From CAWAYH01 sp963786195 (GTDB lineage: Bacteria > Acidobacteriota > Vicinamibacteria > Vicinamibacterales > 2-12-FULL-66-21), in NCBI GenBank assembly GCA_963786195.1, contig CAWAYH010000011.1, positions 496,001 through 560,000 of the forward strand: a stretch of DNA of 64,000 nt, given 5' to 3'. Positions 35,283 to 44,613 of this stretch are shown in pieces; the stretch's first letter is position 1; every line of letters starts with the position of its first letter. The position numbers were made by a program, and so were the translations under genes. The notes under the pieces are model-generated. The model was given only the letters and a program-made list of their open reading frames with translations, was not told where the DNA came from and did not search any database.

Positions 35283-37108
35283 GAGTGTTGGGTATTTCCC
35301 CGCTGGACAAGGATTCGACGGTCACGATTGTCGAAGACGGTAAAGTGCTGTTCGCGGCGGCAGAAGAGAGGTATACGCGCCTCAAGCTGCAGGACGGCTT
35401 CCCGTGGCGCTCGCTGCAGTCGGCGCTGGACGCGACGGGCACGGATCCCTCGGACATCGCGACGGTCTGCTATCCGTTTCTCACCTGGGAGGAGGAAACG
35501 CGTCTCTTCCGCAAGAACCTCGAGGCGGAGAAGGACTTTCTCACGGAATCGAGCTCGTCGGAATCCGCCCCACTGATCAAGGAAGCGCTGTCCCGCGTGC
35601 CTTCCCGGACGACACCGATCCCCGGTCTCCAGGAGCCCAACGAGCGCATGGCGAAGGGTCTGGCCAAGTCGCTCGCTTACCGCATCCTGGCGAACGACAG
35701 CGTCGTGTCGCGCAACGTGGCCAAGCGGGCGTCGGAGCAGTGGGGCCAGGCGGCTACGACCTTCCATCGGAAATGGCAGGAAGAGCTCGAGAACGCGCTG
35801 GACGAGCTCGGCCTGGGATCCAAGCTGAAACGCGTCGAGCACCACGAGAGTCACGCCTCGAATGCGTATTACACGAGCGGCTTCGACAGCGCGCTGATCG
35901 TCACGCTCGATGGCTACGGATCCGGCCTCGCGGGATCCGTGAGCACCGGTCGGAACGGCACCATTGAGCGCCTCCACGGCGTCGAGTTCCCGCATTCGCT
36001 GGGGACGTTCTACGAGTCAGTCACGTCAGGGCTCGGGTTCAAGCCGAGTCGGCACGAAGGGAAGATCGTCGGCCTCGCGGCCTACGGCGATCCGGCGGTC
36101 CTCAGGGACGTCCTGTTGTCGCGGTTCGAGATGGTGCCTGGCGGGTTTCGAATCCGGGAGGTCAACAACCTGTTCATGGCGCGCATGCTGGCGTCGCAGT
36201 TCCCCAAGATCGATGTGGCGGCCGCGTATCAGCATGTCCTCGAAGTCGTCGCGACGACCTACGTCGGCTACTACTTGCGGCAGACGGGCCTTCGCAACGT
36301 CGTGCTGTCGGGCGGCGTCGTGGCAAACGTCAAACTGAACCAGAGGATTCGCGAGCTCTCCGGCGTGGAGCAGATCTTCATCCATCCGAACATGGGTGAT
36401 GGTGGCTGCGGAACGGGTGCGGCTCTCCTGGAGTTCCAGGGCTCGCCACGCTTGAGCGATCCAATCGCCGACGTGTTCCTCGGGCCGTCCTACACTGACG
36501 ACGAGATACAGGCGGCACTCCAGCTGGCGCAGCTGCCGTTCACGAAGCACTCGCCAATAGAGCCAACGATCGCGTCGCTGATCGCAGGCGGCAAAGTGGT
36601 CGCCAGATTCAACGGCCGCATGGAGTACGGACCGCGGGCGCTGGGCAATCGCTCGATCCTCTATCACGCCAAGGAGCCCGAGGTGAACCAGTGGCTCAAT
36701 CAGAGGCTCGGGCGAACCGAATTCATGCCCTTTGCGCCGGCCACGCTGTCCGAGCACCGCGAGGCGTGCTACCTCAACACGGATGGCTGCGCGCACGCCG
36801 CCGAGTTCATGACGCTGACCTTCGATTGCACGGAGCAGATGAAACGGAACGCGCCGGCTGCGGTCCATGTTGACGGAACCGCCCGGCCGCAACTCGTCAC
36901 GGCGACGTCCAATCCGAGCTTCTACCGGATCCTGACCGAATATCATGCGCTGACGGGACTGCCCTCGGTGATCAACACCAGCTTCAACATGCACGAGGAG
37001 CCGATCGTCTGTTCGCCGGACGACGCGATTCGAGCGTTCCTGCAGGGGAATCTCGACTATCTCGCGATCGGCGATTGTCTCGTCGCGCACCCGTCGGCCA
37101 GACGCTGA
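35279..37108 (+). CDS. Carbamoyltransferase (NodU/CmcH family)
   Basis: A 609-residue enzyme that transfers a carbamoyl group from carbamoyl phosphate to a hydroxyl, here probably on the EPS. The N-terminal kinase-fold part begins MRVLGISPLDKDSTVTIVED and has EHHESHASNAYYTSGFDSAL, followed by IVTLDGYGSG. The C-terminal domain carries RFNGRMEYGPRALGNRSIL and LPSVINTSFNMHEEPIVCSP, both strong family signatures. The ATGA overlap with the upstream gene indicates translational coupling. Confidence 0.92.
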   Translation: MRVLGISPLDKDSTVTIVEDGKVLFAAAEERYTRLKLQDGFPWRSLQSALDATGTDPSDIATVCYPFLTWEEETRLFRKNLEAEKDFLTESSSSESAPLIKEALSRVPSRTTPIPGLQEPNERMAKGLAKSLAYRILANDSVVSRNVAKRASEQWGQAATTFHRKWQEELENALDELGLGSKLKRVEHHESHASNAYYTSGFDSALIVTLDGYGSGLAGSVSTGRNGTIERLHGVEFPHSLGTFYESVTSGLGFKPSRHEGKIVGLAAYGDPAVLRDVLLSRFEMVPGGFRIREVNNLFMARMLASQFPKIDVAAAYQHVLEVVATTYVGYYLRQTGLRNVVLSGGVVANVKLNQRIRELSGVEQIFIHPNMGDGGCGTGAALLEFQGSPRLSDPIADVFLGPSYTDDEIQAALQLAQLPFTKHSPIEPTIASLIAGGKVVARFNGRMEYGPRALGNRSILYHAKEPEVNQWLNQRLGRTEFMPFAPATLSEHREACYLNTDGCAHAAEFMTLTFDCTEQMKRNAPAAVHVDGTARPQLVTATSNPSFYRILTEYHALTGLPSVINTSFNMHEEPIVCSPDDAIRAFLQGNLDYLAIGDCLVAHPSARR

Positions 37109-37117
37109 CCCCAGACG

Positions 37118-39673
37118 TTGGATAGCGCCTCTCTTTCCACGCCGCTGCGCGTCCAACTCGATCGGGACACGGACACGCCCAGACGGTCGGAGCCCGTCAC
37201 AGCCGGCGTCCCCTTGCCCCGCGGCGCCTGCCACGACGTCGAGCGGATCCGTGTGCACGGTGCGGGTGGCGCGCCGGTGCCGTTGCAGACCCGTGTTCTG
37301 GAGCGATGGCCGGATGGCTCGGCGAGGTGGGTCCTCCTGGACCTGCAGGCGAACTGTCCTGACGAGTACACGCTCGAAGTGGCGGACGCGGTCTCGACGC
37401 CGTCCCAACCCGATCGCCTCGTCGTCACACTCCAGGAGCAGACAGTTCGGGTCGCGACCGGCACGATTGACCTTGTCGTCGACGGGCAAGGGCTGGTCCG
37501 GACGGGTTCGACGCCGCGCGACGAACCCGTGACCGCGGCGATCGAGGTCACCAACGCCGCTGGCCAGATGGTCCCCGTCCGATTCTCGCAGCCTGAAATC
37601 GAGACCGACGGCCCCGTGAAGGCCACCGTTCGGCTCGTCGGGACCGTTGACCTGGAGCCAGGCTCGCAGCTGAAGGTCATCGCGCGTCTTCATTTCTTTG
37701 CCCGGTCTTCGGTCGTCAAGGCGGAGATCACGATTCGGAACGAGAGGCCCGCGAGTCATGCGGGTGGGTTCTGGGAGCTCGGCGACCCTGGGTCCGTGTA
37801 CTTCCGCGATTGTTCGCTCCGCATTCGAGCGGAGGGGCTCCCATCGACTGCTCACTGCGCCGGTGTGGAGGACGATCCCCTGGAGGTAAGCGTCCCATTC
37901 GAGCTCTATCAGGAGTCCAGCGGCGGGGAGAACTGGCAGTCGCCCAATCACGTGAATCGTGAGGGGAAGGTGCCGCTTCGGTTTCGCGGCTATCGGTTGC
38001 GGAGCGGCGAATCAGAGCGGCGCGGCGATCGCGCGACGCCAGTCGTATGGTTCGACCGAGCATCCGGCAGTACGATGGCCGTGACGACGCCGCGGTTCTG
38101 GCAGAACTTCCCGAAAGCGATCGAGGCGGACGCATCCGGGCTTACCCTGCGGCTGTTCCCACGGCAGTTCGACGACCTGCACGAGCTCCAGGGCGGGGAG
38201 CAGAAAACGCATGTGGTAGGAATCGGATTTGGTTCGGACCGTGTCGGCAATCAGCCGCTCGACTGGATACGCTCGCCGATGCGGCTCACGGCAACGCCGG
38301 AATGGTACGCACGATGCCAGGCGATTCCGTATCTCACACCTGCGTCTGCCGATCCGAATACCGACTACCTTGCGCTGCTGAACTCGGCGATTGAGGGCCC
38401 TGCCTGCTTCGAGGCGAAGCGGGAGATCATCGATGAGTACGGCTGGCGCAACTTCGGCGATCTGTACGCCGATCACGAGGAAGCGTACTACCGGGGACCG
38501 AAACCCGTCGTCTCGCACTACAACAACCAGTACGACGCCGTCTGGGGCTTCGGATGTCAGTATCTGAGGTCTGGCGACCACCGCTGGTGGAGCGCCATGC
38601 ACGATCTGGCTGCGCACGTGCGCGACATCGACATCTATCACACCAGCGGCGACAAAGCGGCCTACAGTGGCGGGCTGTTCTGGCACACGGCTCACTACGT
38701 TGAGGCCGGCAAATCCACTCACCGATCGTATCCGCGTGTCGCAGGGGTGTCGGGCGGCGGACCGTCGAACGAGCAGGCGTATGCCACCGGTCTGATGCTG
38801 CACTTCTTTCTAACGGGCGAAGAGGCCTCCCGCGACGCGGCGCTGCGGCTCGCGGAGTGGGTCGTTGCCATGGACGATGGGCAGCGGACCCCGTTCCGGT
38901 GGCTTGCGCGCGGGGCGACAGGGCTGGCCAGCTCCACGGCATCGCCCGGCTACCACGGTCCAGGCAGGGGAGCTGGCCATGCGATTGGCGTGCTCCTGGC
39001 GGCCTTTCGACTCACGGGAGAGCGAAAATACCTCGAGAAAGTCGAAGCGCTGATCCGGCGCTGCATTCATCCTCACGACGACGTGGCATCGCTCCAGTTG
39101 CTCGATGCAGAACGCCGCTGGTCGTACACGGTGTTCCTGCAGATGCTGGGCCGGTATCTCGATGACAAGATCGTGCGGGGTGAGCTCGATTGCGCTTATG
39201 CCTACGCGCGGGCGTCACTTGTTCACTACGCGCGGTGGATGGCGTTGCACGAGCGGCCCTATCTCGACAACCCCGATGCACTGGAGTATCCGACCGAGAC
39301 CTGGGCTGCGCAGGACATGCGGAAGAGCGACGTCTTAAAATTCGCAGCAAGGCACGCAGAAACACTCGAGGTGCGCGCCCGATTCCTGGAGAAGTCCGAG
39401 AGCTTCTTTCGGAGTTGCGTTCAAACGCTGGCGGCGATGCCGACGAGGACGTACACGCGGCCACTCGTGATCCTCTCGACATGTGGATTCATGCACGCCT
39501 GGTTTCAGCTCGAGGGTCAGGCTTTGGCCCCGGCGCCGACGGGGCCGTGCGACTTTGGCCGGGGGACTCGATTCGTTCCGCAGCGAACGCTGGCGCTCCG
39601 CCGCGCGATCGCGATTGCGGCTGCCGGTGCCCTCGTCGCCGGTGTTGCGATCTGGCGGCTGCTCGCCCCGTAG
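37118..39673 (+). CDS. RIFT-barrel / alpha-toroid enzyme with C-terminal membrane anchor
   Basis: An 851-residue protein resembling exo-rhamnogalacturonan lyase-like (PcRGLX/YetA) enzymes. The N-terminal RIFT barrel reads EPVTAGVPLPRGACHDVERI and LQTRVLERWPDGSARWVLLD. A middle beta domain follows (RATPVVWFDRASGSTMAVTT), then an alpha/alpha toroid (GLFWHTAHYVEAGKSTHRSY, AYATGLMLHFFLTGEEASRD, YPTETWAAQDMRKSDVLKFA). There is no signal peptide. The last 25 residues are a membrane helix (IAIAAAGALVAGVAIWRLLA). It uses a TTG start ten bases after the carbamoyltransferase and is the last gene of the EPS operon. Chain trimming or turnover is an inference. Confidence 0.72.
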   Translation: MDSASLSTPLRVQLDRDTDTPRRSEPVTAGVPLPRGACHDVERIRVHGAGGAPVPLQTRVLERWPDGSARWVLLDLQANCPDEYTLEVADAVSTPSQPDRLVVTLQEQTVRVATGTIDLVVDGQGLVRTGSTPRDEPVTAAIEVTNAAGQMVPVRFSQPEIETDGPVKATVRLVGTVDLEPGSQLKVIARLHFFARSSVVKAEITIRNERPASHAGGFWELGDPGSVYFRDCSLRIRAEGLPSTAHCAGVEDDPLEVSVPFELYQESSGGENWQSPNHVNREGKVPLRFRGYRLRSGESERRGDRATPVVWFDRASGSTMAVTTPRFWQNFPKAIEADASGLTLRLFPRQFDDLHELQGGEQKTHVVGIGFGSDRVGNQPLDWIRSPMRLTATPEWYARCQAIPYLTPASADPNTDYLALLNSAIEGPACFEAKREIIDEYGWRNFGDLYADHEEAYYRGPKPVVSHYNNQYDAVWGFGCQYLRSGDHRWWSAMHDLAAHVRDIDIYHTSGDKAAYSGGLFWHTAHYVEAGKSTHRSYPRVAGVSGGGPSNEQAYATGLMLHFFLTGEEASRDAALRLAEWVVAMDDGQRTPFRWLARGATGLASSTASPGYHGPGRGAGHAIGVLLAAFRLTGERKYLEKVEALIRRCIHPHDDVASLQLLDAERRWSYTVFLQMLGRYLDDKIVRGELDCAYAYARASLVHYARWMALHERPYLDNPDALEYPTETWAAQDMRKSDVLKFAARHAETLEVRARFLEKSESFFRSCVQTLAAMPTRTYTRPLVILSTCGFMHAWFQLEGQALAPAPTGPCDFGRGTRFVPQRTLALRRAIAIAAAGALVAGVAIWRLLAP

Positions 39674-39753
39674 GTCAGTCCTTCCGGGAAGCGGCAACTG
39701 TGACAGCGCGCTCGCACGGGTACGCGATCGGATGAGATAGCAACCTGATCGAC

Positions 39754-40338
39754 CTACCGCGGTTTGATTACGCGCGCCGGCACACCACCGGCAATCACCA
39801 TCTCAGGCAGGGGCTTGGTGACGACGGCGCCGGCGCCGACGATGGTGCCGCGCCCGACGTCCTCGAGAATCACGGCGGCGCTGCCTATCCAGGCGCCCTC
39901 GCCGATTGTGACCAGACGTCGTTCGCCAGGCTGTTCCCTGATGGGAACACTGAGATCGGCGGTGCCATGCGTGGCGGCGCCGCTGGGAACGTGGACGCCT
40001 GCAGCCAGCAGCACGTCGGCCTCGAGATGGACGAGGCCAAGGTGACAGTGCGGGCCGATGTACACATTCCGATCGAGCCGCGCACCTGCCTGCGAGAACA
40101 GACAGCCGAACTCGATGGTGACCGACGGGTCGCAGTGTGCCAGCGTCCTCGAGTAGAACGCCCGGCGGATGTACTGGCCGACGAGACCCGGGACCATGCT
40201 CAGCATCTGGCTCGAGCCGTGAATTGCACGATCGGGTCCGATCATCGCGGCGCGTATCCAGAAGGAGACGAGCGACGGCACTGCGAGCACAGTGGCGAAG
40301 CCGAGCGCGACTGTCTTGGCGGCGTGCCGGGAGCTCAT
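39754..40338 (-). CDS. Hexapeptide-repeat acetyltransferase
   Basis: A 194-residue left-handed beta-helix acyltransferase of the WcaF/LacA type. Hexapeptide repeats run from VTIEFGCLFSQAGARLDRNV through IGPHCHLGLVHLEADVLLAA to IGEGAWIGSAAVILEDVGRG and IVGAGAVVTKPLPEMVIAGG, ending VPARVIKPR. The N-terminus is hydrophobic (KTVALGFATVLAVPSLVSFW), so it may be membrane-associated. It overlaps the GT4 stop by four bases and is the last gene of a three-gene minus-strand operon. It probably O-acetylates the polysaccharide or a precursor. Confidence 0.88.
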   Translation of the reverse strand: MSSRHAAKTVALGFATVLAVPSLVSFWIRAAMIGPDRAIHGSSQMLSMVPGLVGQYIRRAFYSRTLAHCDPSVTIEFGCLFSQAGARLDRNVYIGPHCHLGLVHLEADVLLAAGVHVPSGAATHGTADLSVPIREQPGERRLVTIGEGAWIGSAAVILEDVGRGTIVGAGAVVTKPLPEMVIAGGVPARVIKPR

Positions 40339-41495
40339 GATCCAGCCCGCGTGCCATCACGCGCCGTGACCAGCTCGTCGTAGATGGCCTCGACCTTCTG
40401 CATCCTGCGTTCGAACGACAGCTCGTTCTCGACGCGTGTTCGCGCCGCCGCCGCGCGCGCCTGCGAGGCTGCCGGGTCGTCGATTGCCCGCTCGATCGCG
40501 CGTACGAGCACGCTCACATCCCCCGGGGGAATGATGAGCCCATGAACCCCGTCTTCGATCAGCTCGGCGGTGCCGCCGGCATCCGTCGCAACGGTGGGCG
40601 TGCCGAGCGCCATCGCTTCCAGCACGGCGTTCGGCGTACCTTCATAGTCCGACGACTGCACGAACAGGTCGAAGGCCGAATGCAGGGCAGCCACGTCGGT
40701 ACGGTGGCCGGTCAGGCGGCAGACGTTCTCCAGCCCGAGCTGCTTCAGAAGCGCTTCGAGTGCCGGCCGTGAGCTTCCTTCACCCGAGATGACGAGGCGG
40801 AGGTCCGGACGCGTTGCCCTGAGCTGCGCGAACGCCTGCATCAGCAGGTCGAATCTCTTCTGCGGCTCCAGTCGTCCGACCGCGCCAATCAGGAGCTGGT
40901 TGTCTGCCGCCCCGAGCTCACGCCTGATGCCGGCTCTGAGCGCCGGGTTGCGGACAAAGCGACGATGGTCGATGCCGTTCAGGACGACCGTGACCCGGTC
41001 GGCCGGCGCGCCGTATCTGACCAGCTCCGAGCGTATCTCGCTGGAGACGGCGATCAGTCGTGGGAATCTGGCGAGCACGCGTTTGTCAGCCGGATAATAC
41101 AGGTATCGTTCGCGGCTGGAGTGCCCGGTCCACCCGTGGACCGTCGAGAGGGCGATGATGGGCTCGGCCCTGGCCAGAAAGTACGTCAGCAGGTCCGTCT
41201 TGTAGTCGTGCGCATGAACGATGTCGATACCGCGTTCACGCACCAGGGAGCGCAACTTCGGCCAGATCGACCAGTCCAGTGAGTGGCGTTCGAGCAGCTC
41301 GGTGTAATCGAGCCCGGCCGCTCTGGCGAGTTCATCGATTCGAAAGACCTCGTCACGCTGGTCGCGGACGTAGCAGACCGTGATCGCGAAGCGTGAGCTG
41401 TCCGTGGTGGCGGTGCCTTGAACGATCGTCTTTTCCGGCCCACCCCCCGTTCCGCGGACGCTCCTGAGCTCGAGGACCCGGACTGGCCGCTTCAT
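40335..41495 (-). CDS. GT4-type glycosyltransferase
   Basis: A 386-residue retaining glycosyltransferase. ATG 41495 is chosen (MKRPVRVLELRSVRGTGGGP); the frame further upstream lies over another gene and is not real. The N-terminal glycine-rich acceptor region is GTGGGPEKTI. HAHDYKTDLLTYFLAR and LNGIDHRRFV are followed by the donor-binding domain GAVGRLEPQKRFDLLMQAFA and the E-x7-E motif SSDYEGTPNAVLEAMALGTP. It overlaps the preceding GT2 gene by ATGA. Confidence 0.92.
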   Translation of the reverse strand: MKRPVRVLELRSVRGTGGGPEKTIVQGTATTDSSRFAITVCYVRDQRDEVFRIDELARAAGLDYTELLERHSLDWSIWPKLRSLVRERGIDIVHAHDYKTDLLTYFLARAEPIIALSTVHGWTGHSSRERYLYYPADKRVLARFPRLIAVSSEIRSELVRYGAPADRVTVVLNGIDHRRFVRNPALRAGIRRELGAADNQLLIGAVGRLEPQKRFDLLMQAFAQLRATRPDLRLVISGEGSSRPALEALLKQLGLENVCRLTGHRTDVAALHSAFDLFVQSSDYEGTPNAVLEAMALGTPTVATDAGGTAELIEDGVHGLIIPPGDVSVLVRAIERAIDDPAASQARAAAARTRVENELSFERRMQKVEAIYDELVTARDGTRAGS

Positions 41496-42491
41496 GACGT
41501 CTTCCGCCGCTGTTCGTGCCCCGCCGGGCGCACGAGCGACAGGGCACGGGCCATGTCGTAGACGGCTGCGACCGCGAACGCCTGCCCCATCAGGCCGACC
41601 GACACGCGTTCGCTCTGCGCGAGCATCCTGGTCGTGCGAAGGCCGATGGTGAAAAGAATACCTGCCAGCGCCAGCAGCGCCAGCCGCCATCCGGTCGTCG
41701 TGAAAGAGACGAGGCCTGCTGCCGCCAGAGCGATGAGGCCGAGGTCGATCAGCGGGATCAGGATGCTGGGCAGGTCGCGCAGGTGGACGGTTCCGCGAAG
41801 CGCGGCTCGAATGTTGTCGCGGCCCCGCCACAGCTCACCGCGAAACAGTTGACCCGAGGGTCGCCGGGTCCCCGAGGTGCGTGCTTCGCAGCCGGGCATC
41901 GTGCAGGACGTTCTGGCCACCCGCGCGTATTCGGCGGCAGAGATCGACGTCTTCACAGGTTTGCAGCGCCGCGTCGAAGCCGCCCACGGATTCGAAGGTC
42001 CGTCGCCACACGGCGATGTTGCCGCTGCCCAGCCAGTCGACCTCGATGACGTTGGCGTGACGCCGCCGGAGGAGGTCGTACGTTTTCTGCACCCAGGTCC
42101 CGTCAGCCGGAGCCTGGTAGGCAGCACCCACCGCTCCGGCATGCGGCGTGTGGAGCGTCTGGACCGCCTGCGGAACCCAGTCCGGAACGATCTCGTGGTC
42201 GGCGTCGACGAACGCGAGGATGTCGCCGGAGGCGGCCGCGGCGCCGCGGTTGCGGAGCTCGCTGACCGAGACATCCGGACAGACCAGCACCTGGGCTCGC
42301 GCCGCCCGGGCCACGTCGGGGGAACCGTCCGCCGAGCCGTTGTCGACGACGACGATTTCCAGCAGGTTGGCTGGATAATCCGCGGCGCGGATCGTGTCCA
42401 GACAGCGCCGGAGCCTGGCGGCGTCGTCGCGCACTGGAATCACGAACGACACGGTTTCTCGAGCGGCAGGGCTCTTCCGGGTGTTGAGCAT
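41492..42491 (-). CDS. GT2 glycosyltransferase with C-terminal membrane part (frameshift)
   Basis: Inverting glycosyltransferase family 2. The start MLNTRKSPAARETVSFVIPV leads to VVDNGSADGS, GDILAFVDADHEIVPDW (DxD) and GFDAALQTCEDVDLCRRIRA. Near 41853 a one-base indel ends the frame early (LGSTVSR). The alternative frame continues QLFRGELWRGRDNIRAALRG, with hydrophobic segments ILIPLIDLGLIALAAAGLVS and LALLALAGILFTIGL, and ends at 41492. About 332 residues when joined. A strong sigma-54 promoter reads into it from 42549. Confidence 0.86.
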
Positions 42492-42533
42492 GCGGATTGC
42501 GTCAGTGTCCTTGGTCTCGACGCTCCCCGAAGG

Positions 42534-42549
42534 AGCAAAGGCCCGGCCA
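42534..42549 (-). promoter_or_regulatory. Sigma-54 promoter for the GT2-GT4-acetyltransferase operon
   Basis: Reading the minus strand, TGGCCGGGCCTTTGCT has GG at 42548-42547, 10 bases, GC at 42536-42535, and TTTGC. Predicted start is near 42523, about 32 bases before the GT2 ATG. Confidence 0.7.
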
Positions 42550-42644
42550 GCTTGACCGCGCCTGTAAGTTGTTCTCCGTTGGCAGCTTGCGACGCATACT
42601 GCGGCTTTTCCCGAACTCGTTCGGCAAGAGTCTCTAGTCGGGCA

Positions 42645-42654
42645 GACTAAAATC
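42645..42654. promoter_or_regulatory. Candidate activator element GACTAAAATC
   Basis: Lies about 102 bp upstream (minus direction) of the GG of the sigma-54 promoter at 42549. It matches the decamer found near other promoters of the locus. A palindromic CCGAACTCGTTCGG (42611-42624) lies between them. Confidence 0.4.
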
Positions 42655-42751
42655 CATTGGCCACGTGATCATAGATGCGCACGAGGGCGACTAGCCAGTT
42701 GTACGCCTCGCGTCCACCGTTGGCCTCGGTATCGGCTCCGGGTCACTTGAG

Positions 42752-44110
42752 GTGTTCATGGTCCAGCGGTTGATGTTTGGCGTAAGCCTGCGACTTCGCT
42801 ATGCCCGAGAATTCCTGACCTTTGATTCGCGAGTCTTCCAGCACCTGGCCGCAACAGCCGGTGTGGTGGTGAGTCTCATCCTCCTGGCGTTCGGGCGGCG
42901 TGGGCGTGCGTTCGCAGGACTGACCGCAATTCACCGGGCCAACTGGTCGTCGTACGCAGACCGGGTCGCCGAGACACACGTCCGCCGCGAGCTCGCCGCT
43001 TCGAAGACCTCCGCCCCTGGCAACGTGATTCGAGAGTTCGTGTCGGGCCATCAACCGACGCCAGGTACACGAAAATTCTTCGAGAACCCCACGAGCCTGT
43101 TGGGTTCAAAGATGATCGTCTTGAAGAGTCCTGCCGGTGCGACTGAGAAGGGCATGGTGCTCATCGACTACTCGTTCGCCCTGCCCGTCGTGGCAAAGTT
43201 TTTCGACTTGCCGAAGATCTCGACGAAGTACCACATCGTCACCGAGCCGAGCTGGAGCGGCTACTGCGATTTCAACGTGCTGTGTTGCGGGACCCTGGAC
43301 ACCCCGGTGTTTGTCCAGGCGTTCGAGCCTCGCGACGCGGCCGTGCTGACGGCGATGCAGTCGAACTTCATCCCGATTGGCACCTCGGCAAACTGGTGGG
43401 TCGACCATCGCGTCATGACGCCATTGCCGGGCGTACGCAAGGAACGCGACATCATCATGATTGCCAGCTGGGCGCGATTCAAGCGGCACGCGCGGTTTTT
43501 TGCAGCCCTCTCGAAGCTGCGCGCCCGTGGCCACAAGCTGACCGTCAGCCTGCTCGGGTATCCGATCGACTGCTCGATGAAGGATATCGCCGCCGAGGCC
43601 GCGTACTACGGCGTGGCGGATCAGCTCGAGTTCTTCGAGCACGTCCCGCCCGACCAGGTCAACTATCAGCTGAATCGAGCCCGGATCAACGTCATGTGGT
43701 CGAGGAGAGAGGGCGTCAACCGAGCCATCATCGAAGGCATGTTTGCGAACGTGCCCTGCGTACTCAGAGACGGTTTCAACTACGGTTACCACTATCCATA
43801 CGTCAACCAGGAGACCGGCCGATTTGCGACCGAGGATTCCTTGCCGGATACGATCCTCGAATTGCTCGACAGCCACGGGAAGCAGTCACCGCGCGATTGG
43901 GTCATGAGCTACATGTCCTGCCAGCGCGCGACCGAGATCATCGCGAACAGCGTGCGTGACGTCGCGCTCGAGCGCGGTGAGACATGGACCCGGGGCCCCG
44001 TCGTCAAGGTCTGTCACCTGGACGCGATGATGTACTGGAGCAAAGACGACCGCGCCAGGTTCGAGGACGACTACAGCTTCCTCAAGTCCACGATTCGACG
44101 ACCCTCCTGA
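42752..44110 (+). CDS. Glycosyltransferase-like protein
   Basis: A 452-residue protein with an N-terminal hydrophobic segment (HLAATAGVVVSLILLAF) and a GT4/GT1-like C-terminal half: RDIIMIASWARFKRHARFFA, LTVSLLGYPIDCSMKDIAAE, FFEHVPPDQVNYQLNRARIN and SRREGVNRAIIEGMFANVPC, the last taking the E-x7-E place. The N-terminal half is not one I recognise. GTG 42752 or ATG 42758 could start it. It is divergent from the GT2 operon and has no good sigma-54 promoter of its own. Confidence 0.72.
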   Translation: MFMVQRLMFGVSLRLRYAREFLTFDSRVFQHLAATAGVVVSLILLAFGRRGRAFAGLTAIHRANWSSYADRVAETHVRRELAASKTSAPGNVIREFVSGHQPTPGTRKFFENPTSLLGSKMIVLKSPAGATEKGMVLIDYSFALPVVAKFFDLPKISTKYHIVTEPSWSGYCDFNVLCCGTLDTPVFVQAFEPRDAAVLTAMQSNFIPIGTSANWWVDHRVMTPLPGVRKERDIIMIASWARFKRHARFFAALSKLRARGHKLTVSLLGYPIDCSMKDIAAEAAYYGVADQLEFFEHVPPDQVNYQLNRARINVMWSRREGVNRAIIEGMFANVPCVLRDGFNYGYHYPYVNQETGRFATEDSLPDTILELLDSHGKQSPRDWVMSYMSCQRATEIIANSVRDVALERGETWTRGPVVKVCHLDAMMYWSKDDRARFEDDYSFLKSTIRRPS

Positions 44111-44305
44111 CGCCTGACGATTCGCTGCGTTCTCGCGTGGCTGGGATTGGCTGGTGGTAACTCCTACCCGCGATCGGCCGCGATTCGTGGCAGAATTACC
44201 GAGTTCCGGGCGATCAGGGTCTTCGTAATCGCGCCGGCTATTTCACAGGACGCGCAAAGTATTTGCGGGCAACCACTTGAAGGGTGTCGCTCCGGGGCGG
44301 AGTGT

Positions 44306-44321
44306 CGGCACAGCGTTTGCC
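44306..44321 (+). promoter_or_regulatory. Sigma-54 promoter, distal, before G8 gene
   Basis: CGGCACAGCGTTTGCC has GG at 44307-44308, 10 bases, GC at 44319-44320, and the full GGCAC and TTTGC parts of the consensus. Confidence 0.65.
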
Positions 44322-44342
44322 AGCCGTGTTCGCAGTTTCCGG

Positions 44343-44352
44343 GTCAAAACTC
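44343..44352. promoter_or_regulatory. Candidate activator element GTCAAAACTC
   Basis: One mismatch from the reverse complement of the 54354 element (GTCAAAAGTC). It is centred about 145 bp upstream of the proximal promoter at 44491, further than in the best cases. Confidence 0.3.
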
Positions 44353-44490
44353 AACGCGCTCTCGAATCGAGACACCTACGTGCGTTTTCGTCAGGGCTCT
44401 CGCTGAATTTGGTATGGCATCTCTGGGTTCGTCGCGGCGCGGTTTCATCTAACTGGTGGAATAAGAGGCACTTCCTGTGACGGCTGCCGC

Positions 44491-44506
44491 CGGCACCGCT
44501 TTTGCG
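44491..44506 (+). promoter_or_regulatory. Sigma-54 promoter, proximal, before G8 gene
   Basis: CGGCACCGCTTTTGCG has GG at 44492-44493, 10 bases, GC at 44504-44505. Predicted start is near 44517, leaving a leader of about 97 bases to ATG 44614. Confidence 0.7.
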
Positions 44507-44613
44507 CGGCGAGATGCGGCTCCGACCGTCCAAGAGATGCGGGGGCGATGTTGACCGGAGGCACGGGGAAGGAACGACGTTCCTTCCAACGCCAAATCCA
44601 AACGGAGAATCGC

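Larger units (their letters stand above)
44111..44613. other. Regulatory intergenic region before G8 gene
   Basis: About 500 bases without a supported gene. It contains two strong sigma-54 promoter matches (44306 and 44491) and one activator-like decamer (44343). Short direct and inverted words (GCAAAGTATTTGC around 44255) suggest further protein or RNA structure, but no RNA family is recognised. Confidence 0.6.

Noticed and set aside
36026..37951. 641-residue minus-strand open frame
   Set aside because: It overlaps the carbamoyltransferase and RIFT-barrel genes and shows shadow composition.
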